A stretch of 32,242 nt of DNA from UBA11164 sp002420085 (lineage in GTDB: Bacteria; Pseudomonadota; Gammaproteobacteria; Xanthomonadales; Xanthomonadaceae). Within the stretch, counting starts at the first letter, position 1. Every line of letters starts with the position of its first letter. Shown one piece after another: positions 8,604 through 16,151 of the stretch. The notes below the pieces were generated by a model. It worked only from the letters and a program-made list of their open reading frames with translations. It ran no database searches and was not told the DNA's origin. The translations under genes and the position numbers were made by a program. The stretch lies in assembly GCA_031976395.1 (NCBI GenBank), contig DALYLJ010000014.1:1-32242 (forward strand). Reading direction: 5' to 3'.

Positions 8604-8614
8604 TCAGGCTCGGA

Positions 8615-9109
8615 TCAGCGGAACCGACCGTAGTGGAAGCCGAAGGTGTAGCGGATCGGCGCCGATTGATCGTCTTCGTCCTCGGGCCAGAGGAACACCA
8701 CATCGGCGGCCAGGCGCGGGTGTGGATAGGTGTATTCGCCGATGTTGCGGTTCTCGGCACCGTCGATGCGGCCGACCACGGTCAGCGAGCGCCCGACCGC
8801 GAACACTTCCGGCTCGTAGAAGCCGGTACGGCAGGCCAGGAACCGGCCGCTGCTCTTGTCCTCGATGATCGGTCGGCCGCGCTTGCTCAGTTCCCGGCCG
8901 ACGATCTGGAAGCAGGTGCGGTCGGCCAGTGGCTCGACGGCGGCGATGGTGCCGCCCCAGCGCACGGTCGCACCGGTGTGATCGGCGCGGGCGGCCTCGG
9001 CCGGGCCGACTTCGCTGAAGTCTCCGATCAGCGGGTCGGGTGCGGAAACGCAGGCGGCCAGCACGAGCAGGAGCGGGGCGGACAGCAGGGTGCGGAGCGG
9101 GGTATTCAT
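8615..9109 (-). CDS. slp: Slp-family outer membrane lipoprotein, 164 aa
   Basis: Starts at the ATG whose first base is 9109, with AGGAG 8 nt upstream. Residues 1-20 are a lipoprotein signal peptide ending in the lipobox LAAC, with C20 the lipidated cysteine and Val at +2. The mature protein has the Slp/YeaY features: VRWGGTIAAVEPLADRTCFQIV, GRFLACRTGFYEPEVFAVG, LTVVGRIDG and the Tyr/Pro/His-rich YTYPHPRLAADVVFLWPE near the end. Slp proteins sit in the outer membrane and respond to starvation or acid in E. coli; the molecular function is unknown. The start is 16 nt after the tgpA stop, so it is probably the last gene of the moxR-DUF58-tgpA operon. Confidence 0.9.
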   Translation of the reverse strand: MNTPLRTLLSAPLLLVLAACVSAPDPLIGDFSEVGPAEAARADHTGATVRWGGTIAAVEPLADRTCFQIVGRELSKRGRPIIEDKSSGRFLACRTGFYEPEVFAVGRSLTVVGRIDGAENRNIGEYTYPHPRLAADVVFLWPEDEDDQSAPIRYTFGFHYGRFR

Positions 9110-9125
9110 GGCGGGACTCCTGGAT

Positions 9126-11285
9126 TCAGCGACGGAGGGGTCGAAATGCATCGAGGTGCTCGATCAACTGCCTTGGATCGTCTACGGTGGGGTTTGGTTC
9201 AGCGTAGCGGAGCCTGGCAAAACCCTGGCTGAGCCGCAGCAACTCGTGGCCGTCGTCGGTGTCGAGGCGGGCGGCGGCGCGCCGGGCGAAGGCGAGCGCG
9301 CTTTCCCAGGGCTGTTTCTCAAGGCCGTGTCGGCGCAGGCGTCGGCACAGCCGATGCCAGGCGCGCAGCAGCGGGTCGGTCTCGTGGCTCCGACCTTGCC
9401 GGGCCATGGCCCAGACGGCAAAGGCGATCGCCAGACCGGCCAGGGTGGCAAATGCGATCAGCAACTGACTCTGGCTGGCCTGGTCGATGCCCAACGGACG
9501 CAGCAGCAGGCGCTGACGGGCCGAGCCGAAGCCGAGCATCGCGCTGTTCCAGTGTTCGCGCAGCCAGTCGAGGGCATTGCCGAGCGGCGCCAGGGTTCCG
9601 CCGAGCGCCTGTCCCAGGGCGCCGGCACCCAGACCGCCGCGATAGCGGTCGAACACCCGGGATGGATCGACCGCAGCGGTCGGATCGATTCGGGTCCAGC
9701 CGCGTCCGGCCAGCCACACCTCGACCCAGGCATGGGCATCGGATTGCTGGATCAGCCAGTAATCGCCGAACGGGTTGCGATAACCGCCGACATAGCCGGT
9801 CACCACTCGGGTCGGGATGCCGGCGGCGCGGGTCAGGATGGCGAACGCCGAGCTGAAATGCTCGCAATAGCCGATCCGGGTCTCGAACAGGAACTCGTCA
9901 CCGGTGTGGCGGCCGAGTGGCGGTGCCGCCAGCGAGTAGCTGAATTCGCGATTGAACCAGGCCAGCAGCCGCTCGATGTAGGCGTCATCGCTGCCCGCTT
10001 CGCGGCGCCAGGTGCGTGCCCGTTCGACGCTGCGCGGGTTGTAGCCGGGCGGCAGCCGCAGTGCCGCCGCGCGCATGCCATCCGGCAGTTCGGCCTGGAC
10101 CGCGTCGGCGCGATAGGCGGTCAGGGCATAGCGGTGGACATCCCGGATCGGGCGCAGGGCATACGGGCTGAGGTCGGCGCCCAGGCTGGCATCGTCGGGG
10201 GCTTCGCGGGGCAGGTCGAGGGCGAACAGGAACCGTCGGTCGCTCGGTTCGAGGGTGATCTCGTAGCGGAAGGCGGCGCTCGCTTCGCTCAGGCCGGGCG
10301 AGCGGCGGGCCGAGGTCCAGTGCGGTCGTGTCCAGCGTCGGCCGTCGAAGTCCCAGAGCACCGGGCCGCGCCAGTAGAGTTCGGACCGGTTCGGCTCCGG
10401 CCCGATGAAGCGGGCGCGGAAGGCCGGGCTGTCGTCGGCCAGCAGGTCGAGCCAGTCGCCCGGCGCCATGGTCTCGCTGATTCCGGTTCGGGCGAGGGCG
10501 TTCTCGGGGACGCCCCACAGGGGAGAGCCGAGCCGTGGGTAGAACCAGAATCCGGCCAGTGCCAGCGGGGCAGCCAGTGCCAGCCACAGCAGGGTCTGGC
10601 GCAGGCGCGGTCGCAGTCCTGGCCCTGGGCCGAGCCCGGCCTCGAATTCGGCCAGCCGAGCCAGGGCGGCGATCACGGCGGCAACTGCGATCAGAGCCAG
10701 TGCCAGGGTCAGCGGGCCTTGATCCTGGAGAAAGGCGGCGAACAGGGCGAACAGGGCAAAGCCGATCAGGCCGCGCAAGTCGCGGGCACTGGCACTTTCG
10801 GACACTTTCAGTGCCAGCATGGCCAACAGCAGGGCGCTGCCGGTGTCACGGCCGAAACCGAAGCCGTAGGCAGCCAGGACCAGGCCGGTCATGGCGATGG
10901 TCAGGGCGGCGCGGACCAGTACCGGCCAGGATCGGTCGCGGGCGGTGGCGGCGGCCAGGATGCCGATCGCCAGCAGGCTCAGGGCCAGCCAGGGCGGCAG
11001 CAGGCGCAGCATCGGCAGGGCGGAAAGCCCGGCCGCCAGCATGGCCGAACCGCGCACGGCCTGGAAGCCGACCGATGCCGCCGGCTCGGGCATGGTCTGG
11101 CCGGATGGGGGCCGATGGCCGGCCCGGAGTGCGGNNNNNNNNNNNNNNNNNNNNNNNNNNNNNNNNNNNNNNNNNNNNNNNNNNNNNNNNNNNNNNNNNN
11201 NNNNNNNNNNNNNNNNNNNNNNNNNNNNNNNNNNTGCGGTCCGGAGTGCGGTCGGGATGCGGTCGAGCAGGCCGGTCGCTGGCAT
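9126..11285 (-). CDS. tgpA: TgpA-type transmembrane transglutaminase-like protein (DUF3488), interrupted by an assembly gap
   Basis: Membrane protein with an N-terminal DUF3488 bundle of several TM helices, a periplasmic transglutaminase-like domain, one further TM helix and a cytoplasmic tail. The cysteine-protease-like triad is visible: Cys in GYCEHFSSAF, His in SDAHAWVEVW and Asp in TRIDPTAAV. P. aeruginosa TgpA is essential and tied to envelope integrity. The ATG at 11285 has AGGA 7 nt upstream and lies 13 nt after the DUF58 stop. The 100-N run (11135-11234) falls after codon 17, in a poorly conserved leader, so the enzyme is probably intact; about 720 codons counting the Ns. Reading resumes in the same frame with ALRAGHRPPSGQTMPEP. 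Coupled with moxR and DUF58 upstream and slp downstream. Confidence 0.92.
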   Translation of the reverse strand: MPATGLLDRIPTALRTAXXXXXXXXXXXXXXXXXXXXXXXXXXXXXXXXXXALRAGHRPPSGQTMPEPAASVGFQAVRGSAMLAAGLSALPMLRLLPPWLALSLLAIGILAAATARDRSWPVLVRAALTIAMTGLVLAAYGFGFGRDTGSALLLAMLALKVSESASARDLRGLIGFALFALFAAFLQDQGPLTLALALIAVAAVIAALARLAEFEAGLGPGPGLRPRLRQTLLWLALAAPLALAGFWFYPRLGSPLWGVPENALARTGISETMAPGDWLDLLADDSPAFRARFIGPEPNRSELYWRGPVLWDFDGRRWTRPHWTSARRSPGLSEASAAFRYEITLEPSDRRFLFALDLPREAPDDASLGADLSPYALRPIRDVHRYALTAYRADAVQAELPDGMRAAALRLPPGYNPRSVERARTWRREAGSDDAYIERLLAWFNREFSYSLAAPPLGRHTGDEFLFETRIGYCEHFSSAFAILTRAAGIPTRVVTGYVGGYRNPFGDYWLIQQSDAHAWVEVWLAGRGWTRIDPTAAVDPSRVFDRYRGGLGAGALGQALGGTLAPLGNALDWLREHWNSAMLGFGSARQRLLLRPLGIDQASQSQLLIAFATLAGLAIAFAVWAMARQGRSHETDPLLRAWHRLCRRLRRHGLEKQPWESALAFARRAAARLDTDDGHELLRLSQGFARLRYAEPNPTVDDPRQLIEHLDAFRPLRR
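11124..11258 (-). repeat. 12-bp in-frame tandem repeat flanking the assembly gap
   Basis: Right of the gap are TGCGGTCCGGAG (11235-11246) and TGCGGTCGGGAT (11247-11258), which match at 10 of 12 positions. Left of it the sequence ends CCGGAGTGCGG (11124-11134), identical to 11241-11251. On the minus strand the unit reads as Ala-Leu-Arg-Thr codons. The gap probably lies within, or is created by, this repeat. Confidence 0.6.
11135..11234. other. Assembly gap (100 N)
   Basis: Exactly 100 unresolved bases, the conventional placeholder for a scaffold gap of unknown size. It lies inside the N-terminal leader of tgpA. Confidence 0.98.
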
Positions 11286-11298
11286 GATCAGTTCCTGC

Positions 11299-12264
11299 TC
11301 AATGGCCGATCAGGGCCAGTGCCTTCAGGCAGGCATGCCGGTGTTCGCGGCCCTGGCCGAGGCCGATCTCACCGCCAGGCCAGCGCAGCCGGTAGCGCAG
11401 GTTGCGCCGTTCGGCCTCGACCACCCAGGCGGCCAGACGGCGGATCCGCGCTTCAGTATCGAGACTGGCCAGGGCGTTGAAGTCGAGGCTGACATCGGCG
11501 CCGCGCAGGGTTTCGTGCTCGCGCACCAGCAGGGTTCGCTGCCGGGCACTGGCCTTCCAGGCGATTTCCCGAAGTGGATCGCCGATCCGGTAGTCGCGCA
11601 GGTGATGGACATCCTCGCCCTGGCCGATTCGCCAGCGCTGGCCGCGTTCACCACCAGCACTCGGCAGCGGAGGCGGATGCTGTTCCAGTGCCGGGTAGAC
11701 CAGGATGCGCTGGTCCGGCCAGAAATGGCACCAGGCCACGGCCAGGCCGTGCGGTTGTCGGGTGTCGAGCCGCAGTCGTGGGATGGCTAGCCAGCCACGG
11801 GTGTCGGTCGGGCAGTCGAGCGTGAACGTGCAGCGCTCGCCACTGGCCAGACTGTGGCCTTGGCGGCTGTCGGCAAGGCTCAGGCGCAATCCGGGATGAT
11901 TGCGTCGGTTGCTGGCGGCGATCAGACAGCGTACCTGGGCCGGGCGGCCGGCATGAACCGGGTCGGCGGCCACCGTCAGCAGGCGCAGTCCACTGATGTT
12001 GAGATGGGCGCGGTAGAAGCTGTTGTGGACCAGACCGGCCAGCAGGAAAGCCAGCAGCAGGGCCGGATTGTTGTTGTAATTGAGTGCGCCGATCAGCATG
12101 GCGGCCAGCAGCACGGCCATGAACAGGCCGAATCGGGTCGGCAGGATGTAGACCCGGCGTCGGTCGATGGTGATCGGCATCGGCTCCGGTCGGCGTGGAC
12201 GCGCCAGCAGGGCCAGTCGCTGCCGCCAGGATGCCGGCTTCGGCCGGGCCGCCACCGCCATCAT
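11299..12264 (-). CDS. DUF58 domain-containing membrane protein, 321 aa
   Basis: Partner protein in the widespread MoxR-DUF58-transglutaminase locus. After a basic leader, two TM helices (about residues 46-63 and 67-81) anchor the protein. A beta-rich middle follows and then the DUF58 signature near residues 210-250: GEDVHHLRDYRIGDPLREI then AWKASARQ and LLVREHE. DUF58 is related to von Willebrand A folds. It is thought to work with the MoxR ATPase, but its biochemistry is unknown. ATG codons lie at 12264 and 12261 and a TTG at 12270 overlaps the moxR stop; I chose 12264. No clear ribosome-binding site is seen, so reinitiation from moxR is likely. tgpA follows after 13 nt. Confidence 0.9.
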   Translation of the reverse strand: MMAVAARPKPASWRQRLALLARPRRPEPMPITIDRRRVYILPTRFGLFMAVLLAAMLIGALNYNNNPALLLAFLLAGLVHNSFYRAHLNISGLRLLTVAADPVHAGRPAQVRCLIAASNRRNHPGLRLSLADSRQGHSLASGERCTFTLDCPTDTRGWLAIPRLRLDTRQPHGLAVAWCHFWPDQRILVYPALEQHPPPLPSAGGERGQRWRIGQGEDVHHLRDYRIGDPLREIAWKASARQRTLLVREHETLRGADVSLDFNALASLDTEARIRRLAAWVVEAERRNLRYRLRWPGGEIGLGQGREHRHACLKALALIGH

Positions 12265-12266
12265 GG

Positions 12267-13220
12267 TCAATCGACGGCGACCGCGCGCAGGATCGCCTGG
12301 GCGACCCGTTCGCGGGGATCGGTCTCGGCTTCCGGAACCAGCCGATGTGCGGCGACGGCCTCGAACAGGGCCTGGACATCGTCCGGAGCGACATGGTCAC
12401 GGCCGACCAGCAGGGCGTGGGCGCGGGCGGCGTTCAGCAAGGCCAGACCGGCGCGTGGCGACAGGCCGGCACGCAGTTCCGAGCGGCGTCGGCTTTCCGC
12501 CAGCAGGGCCTGGACATAGGCGACCAGGGGCGGGCTGGCGTGGACCTGCTGGACCGCCCGGCGCAGATCGAGAACGTCCTCGGACGACAGCCGCATCGGA
12601 CTCTGGGCGATCAGTTCCCGGCGGTCGGCGCCGGCGAGCATTTCCCGCTCGGCTTCCGGATCGGGATAGCCGAGCGGCAGGCGCAGCAGGAAGCGGTCCA
12701 GTTGCGAGTCGGGCAGGGGGTAGGTTCCGGCCAGGTCGAGTGGGTTCTGGGTAGCGATCACGAAGAACGGTCTGGGCAGGGTGTGGCAGACCCCATCGAC
12801 GGTGACCTGCTGTTCGGCCATCGCTTCCAGCAGGGCGCTCTGGGTACGCGGCGGTGCCCGGTTGATTTCGTCGGCCAGCAGAAGCTGGGCGAAGATCGGT
12901 CCGGCATGGAAGCGGAACCGGCTCTCGTTCTGATCGTAGATCGACACGCCGAGAATGTCCGAAGGCAGCAGGTCGGAGGTGAATTGCAGGCGCTGGAAGT
13001 CAAGGCCGAGGGTGGCAGCGAGGGCGCGTGCCAGGGTGGTCTTGCCGAGTCCGGGCAGGTCTTCGATCAGCAGGTGGCCGCCGGCCAGCAGGCAGACGAA
13101 GGCCAGGTCGATCTGTTCGGGCTTGCCGAGCACCAGGCGATTGACCTGGGCGATGGCTTCAGTGAGCGCCTGGCGCTGGTGATCGGCTAGCATGGTGCGG
13201 GTTTCGGCGGTAGCGGGCAT
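12267..13220 (-). CDS. MoxR-family AAA+ ATPase, 317 aa
   Basis: Cytoplasmic AAA+ ATPase of the MoxR family, probably a chaperone or assembly factor for the membrane proteins encoded after it. Visible motifs are Walker A LPGLGKTT (55-62), Walker B LLLADEIN (113-120), the following RAPPRTQSALLEAM, sensor 1 FVIATQNP and a sensor-2 region (SPRAGLALLNAARAHAL). The length matches the family with the ATG at 13220. A further ATG at 13193 gives a 308-residue form; a longer upstream reading is not conserved in character and is rejected. First gene of the moxR-DUF58-tgpA-slp operon on the minus strand. Confidence 0.92.
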   Translation of the reverse strand: MPATAETRTMLADHQRQALTEAIAQVNRLVLGKPEQIDLAFVCLLAGGHLLIEDLPGLGKTTLARALAATLGLDFQRLQFTSDLLPSDILGVSIYDQNESRFRFHAGPIFAQLLLADEINRAPPRTQSALLEAMAEQQVTVDGVCHTLPRPFFVIATQNPLDLAGTYPLPDSQLDRFLLRLPLGYPDPEAEREMLAGADRRELIAQSPMRLSSEDVLDLRRAVQQVHASPPLVAYVQALLAESRRRSELRAGLSPRAGLALLNAARAHALLVGRDHVAPDDVQALFEAVAAHRLVPEAETDPRERVAQAILRAVAVD

Positions 13221-13261
13221 GTCCTTGTCCGGGCTGCGACGGGCATTGGCGGTTGCCGGCG

Positions 13262-13270
13262 AGTCTAGCA
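13262..13270 (-). promoter_or_regulatory. Candidate extended -10 promoter of moxR
   Basis: On the minus strand TGC directly precedes TAGACT, fitting an extended -10 (TGn-TATAAT-like). Expected start is near 13255, about 35 nt before the ATG. No good -35 box is seen. The remaining 273-nt divergent region (13221-13493) shows no clear promoter for the glycosyltransferase gene. Confidence 0.3.
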
Positions 13271-13493
13271 GGCTGCCGGGCGCGGGTTGGTCGTGGCGGG
13301 TACGGCCGGCCAGCCGTGGTAGTGTCCGGCCTGGCATCCTGCGAACGTGCCCGCAGTTTCCACACGCGAGTATCGAGATCATGCGATTCCCATCCGGCGG
13401 CGCCGATCTGTCCATGACCAGCCATCGATCAGCCCTCGAACCCGCTCCCCGGTCCGCTCGGCAGGCTCCGATCGCGGGTTGCGTGGTGTCGGC

Positions 13494-15449
13494 ATGAGCG
13501 ATCCGGCGGTGTTGCGCGAGCGGCGATGGTTCATCGTCGCCTGGACCCTGGTCCTGCTGGCGAAGCTGGGGCTGGCCGGTGTCCTGCCGCTGCTCGGCGA
13601 TGAGGCGTTCTACTGGTGGGAGGGCCGGCATCCGGATTGGGCCTATTCCGACCTGCCGGCGGCGACCGCTTGGCTGACCCGGATTTCGACTGGGCTGTTC
13701 GGACATTCACCGTTCGGGCTGCGTGCCGCCTTCGTTCTGGCTGCGGCGCTGGCGCCGTGGTTGCTGGTCCGGATCACCACCCGCCTGCATGGCCCTCAGG
13801 CCGGCTGGCGGGCGGGGTGGATCGGGCTGTGCCTGCCGCTGTTCGCTGGGCTGGGTCTGCTGGCGGTGCCGGATGTCCTGCTGACCCTGGCGACCCTGTT
13901 GTGTCTGGATGCCCTGCTCGCCGTGCTTGCCGAGGATCACGCCGGGCGGGGAGCAGGCTCCGGGTCGGACTCGGGGCCGGACTCGAATTCGAGTGGGGAT
14001 CGCCGACGGCATTCCGATGAGCGTCGGTCTTCGACGGCGGCCTGGGTCGAACTGGCATTCGGTCTGGCACTCGGTGCATTCAGTCATTACCGATTTGCCG
14101 TGCTGTTGGCGGCCGGCGCGGTCGCCCTGTTGGCAATGCCCTCCGGGCGTCGCCTGCTGCTGCGGCCCGGTGCCTGGTCGGCGCTGGCGGTCGGGGCGAT
14201 CGCCTGGTTGCCGCTGCTGGTCTGGAACTGGCGCAACCAGGGGGCCGGGATCGGCTTCCAGTTCGTCGATCGCCACCCCTGGCAGTTCGATGTCGAGGGC
14301 GTGCTGTTTCCGTTCATACAGGCCGGGGTGGTCAGCCCGGTGCTGTTCCTGCTGCTGTTGTGGGCGACTGGCCGGGTCTGGCGTGATCGCTCGGCCGACC
14401 GGCAGGGCCATTCCGAAGTGTTGCTGGCATTGCTGGCCGGCATCCTGCTGGTCGGTCTGTTCGTGCTCGGGTTCTTCATCGATCGCGAGCGGCTCAGTGT
14501 CCATTGGCCGTTGCCGGCGTTCCTGGCGATGGTGCCACTGCTGGCCGGGCGCTGGTCGAGTTTCGGGGCCGGGTTGCGCCGGGTCGCGATCGTCGTGGCT
14601 GTGCTTGGTCAGGGCCTGATGGTGGCCTGGTTGGTCGTCGCGGCGGTGCCGGAACTGCGGGTCCGGCTGGTCGAGAGCAAACTGTATCCCGAGCCGTTCG
14701 CCGGCTGGCCGGAGATCGCGGCGGCGACCGGTCAGGCGCTGTCGGTGATGCCAGCCGAGACCCAGGTGGTGGCCGACAACTTCCTGCTCGGCGCGCAATT
14801 GGCATTCGCCCTGCACCCACGCCCGGTCACCACCCTGACCCATCCGCATGACGGCAAACACGGACGTACACGGCAACTGCATGCCTGGGGCATGGGCCTG
14901 GATCGGATAACCACTCGGCCGGCCCTGGTGGTGGCCGATGACAGCCTGCGTCCGCCCCGGCAGCGCCTGCTCGGTCATCATGATCGGTGTCGACGGATCG
15001 GCCCGGCGCCGTCGCCGACCAGCGTGTCGGTCGATGCCGGCCGCAAGCGGTTCTTCCTCTACCGGCTGCTGTCCGATGGCCCGGCTCCGACGGTCTGCAT
15101 GGCCCCGGCCATGGCCTATATCGATGCCCCCGACCGGGGGGCACGGGTCAGGCGCGATTTCGAGGTGCGCGGCTGGGCGTTCAAGGACGGTGCCGGGGTG
15201 GCGGCGATCGATGTCCTGATCGATGGGGTCGCGGTCAGCCGCGCCGAGTACGGTGCAGAAATGCCGCATGTGAGCGCGTTCTGGGGCATTTCGACCGACC
15301 CGGCACACCCGCATGTCGGCTTCGTGGCGCGGGTCGAAGCCGATCGACTGGCGCCCGGCCGGCATTGGTTGGCGCTCCGGATCCACGGTCGCGATGGCAG
15401 TGTCGATGACCTGCCTGGCCAGAGCCTGTGGCGGGTGCAGGATGACTGA
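13494..15449 (+). CDS. ArnT/GT39-like membrane glycosyltransferase with C-terminal Ig-like domain, 651 aa
   Basis: GT-C fold polytopic enzyme of the PMT/ArnT type that uses a polyprenyl-phosphate sugar donor. The loop after TM1 carries the catalytic-type Asp-Glu (LLGDEAFYWWEGRHPDW, D36-E37), followed by about ten hydrophobic helices up to residue 400. Two things are odd. Residues 145-181 are a hydrophilic Gly/Ser/Asp/Arg-rich insert between TM segments. Residues 532-651 form an extra beta-sandwich-like domain (IDAPDRGARVRRDFEVRGWAF, AAIDVLIDGVAVSRAEYG, LAPGRHWLALRIHGRDGSV) resembling bacterial Ig-like modules. The ATG at 13494 is chosen because it precedes the first TM helix; a longer in-frame reading to 13347 is basic and unlike the family. 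The acceptor (lipid A, protein or polysaccharide) is unknown. Confidence 0.85.
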   Translation: MSDPAVLRERRWFIVAWTLVLLAKLGLAGVLPLLGDEAFYWWEGRHPDWAYSDLPAATAWLTRISTGLFGHSPFGLRAAFVLAAALAPWLLVRITTRLHGPQAGWRAGWIGLCLPLFAGLGLLAVPDVLLTLATLLCLDALLAVLAEDHAGRGAGSGSDSGPDSNSSGDRRRHSDERRSSTAAWVELAFGLALGAFSHYRFAVLLAAGAVALLAMPSGRRLLLRPGAWSALAVGAIAWLPLLVWNWRNQGAGIGFQFVDRHPWQFDVEGVLFPFIQAGVVSPVLFLLLLWATGRVWRDRSADRQGHSEVLLALLAGILLVGLFVLGFFIDRERLSVHWPLPAFLAMVPLLAGRWSSFGAGLRRVAIVVAVLGQGLMVAWLVVAAVPELRVRLVESKLYPEPFAGWPEIAAATGQALSVMPAETQVVADNFLLGAQLAFALHPRPVTTLTHPHDGKHGRTRQLHAWGMGLDRITTRPALVVADDSLRPPRQRLLGHHDRCRRIGPAPSPTSVSVDAGRKRFFLYRLLSDGPAPTVCMAPAMAYIDAPDRGARVRRDFEVRGWAFKDGAGVAAIDVLIDGVAVSRAEYGAEMPHVSAFWGISTDPAHPHVGFVARVEADRLAPGRHWLALRIHGRDGSVDDLPGQSLWRVQDD

Positions 15450-15470
15450 ATCGCCAGCGCCCGGACAGGC

Positions 15471-16103
15471 TCAGGGGATGGCGAAGCCGGCTCGCCGCAG
15501 CAGGGCCGACAGCCCGATCAGGGGCAGGCCGATCAGGCCGGTCGGATCCTGGCTGTCGATCGCGTCGAACAGGGCGATTCCCAGTCCTTCACACTTGAAG
15601 CCGCCGGCACAGTCGTAGGCCGGTTCGCGATCGAGGTAGCGCTCGATCTCGGCGTCGCTGAGGGCTCGGAAGCGGGCCACGGTGTGGTCGCAGTGGCGGG
15701 CGATCCAGACGGTCTCGGTCGCGCTGGACAAGGCTCGGTCGGGCGCAGCCGTCGATTCGATCGGCGCGTGGCGGATCAGGCAGACGGCGGTGTGGAACTG
15801 CAGGGCATGGCCTCGGGCGGCCTGCAACTGCGCCCTGGCGCGCGACTGATCGCCCGGCTTGCCCAGGCTGCGGCCATCGAGTTCAGGCACCTGGTCGGCA
15901 CCGATGACCCAGGCGCCGGGGTGACGCTCGGCAACCGCCTGCGCCTTGGCTTCGGCAAGGCGTTCGGCCAGGGCCGGCGGTGCTTCGCCGGGGCGGGCGG
16001 TCTCGACCACGGCCGGATCGGCGGATTGGAACGGCAGGCCCAGGCGTTGCAGCAGGCCCTGCTTGTAGGGTGAGGTCGAGGCCAGGATCAGGGTCGGGTT
16101 CAC
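15471..16103 (-). CDS. yceF: Maf-family nucleotide pyrophosphatase, YceF type (7-methyl-GTP pyrophosphatase), 210 aa
   Basis: Hydrolyses the alpha-beta phosphate bond of modified or non-canonical nucleoside triphosphates; the YceF subgroup prefers 7-methyl-GTP. Signatures are LILASTSPYKQGLLQRLGL (5-23), GADQVPELDGRSLGKPG with the catalytic Asp, AEIERYLDREPAYDCAGGFK and GLIGLPLIGLSALLRR. It resembles E. coli YceF along its whole length. The start is a GTG at 16103 (family N-terminus MNPTLILAS); no ribosome-binding site is visible, and upstream lies the GGCAGT repeat. As in E. coli it is on the strand opposite to yceD, but here another gene lies between them. Confidence 0.93.
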   Translation of the reverse strand: MNPTLILASTSPYKQGLLQRLGLPFQSADPAVVETARPGEAPPALAERLAEAKAQAVAERHPGAWVIGADQVPELDGRSLGKPGDQSRARAQLQAARGHALQFHTAVCLIRHAPIESTAAPDRALSSATETVWIARHCDHTVARFRALSDAEIERYLDREPAYDCAGGFKCEGLGIALFDAIDSQDPTGLIGLPLIGLSALLRRAGFAIP

Positions 16104-16124
16104 GGAGACAAAGACGAAAACGAT

Positions 16125-16148
16125 GGCAGTGGCAGTGGCAGTGGCAGT
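16125..16148. repeat. Four tandem GGCAGT hexamers between an unknown gene and yceF
   Basis: Four exact GGCAGT units end 3 nt before the stop of the minus-strand unknown gene and lie 21 nt upstream of the yceF GTG. Read on the minus strand the repeat stays open in the yceF frame from the upstream stop, but no standard start codon lies before 16103. Confidence 0.85.
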
Positions 16149-16151
16149 GGA

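Noticed and set aside
9090..11480. A 796-codon plus-strand frame opposite tgpA
   Set aside because: Antisense to the tgpA gene, runs through the N gap, low-complexity Gln/Gly/Ala composition, no domain.
13347..13493. N-terminal extension of the glycosyltransferase
   Set aside because: The extra 49 residues are basic and precede the TM1 start; the family begins close to the ATG at 13494.
13707..15386. A 559-codon minus-strand frame opposite the glycosyltransferase
   Set aside because: Gln/Arg/Pro-rich antisense shadow without domains.
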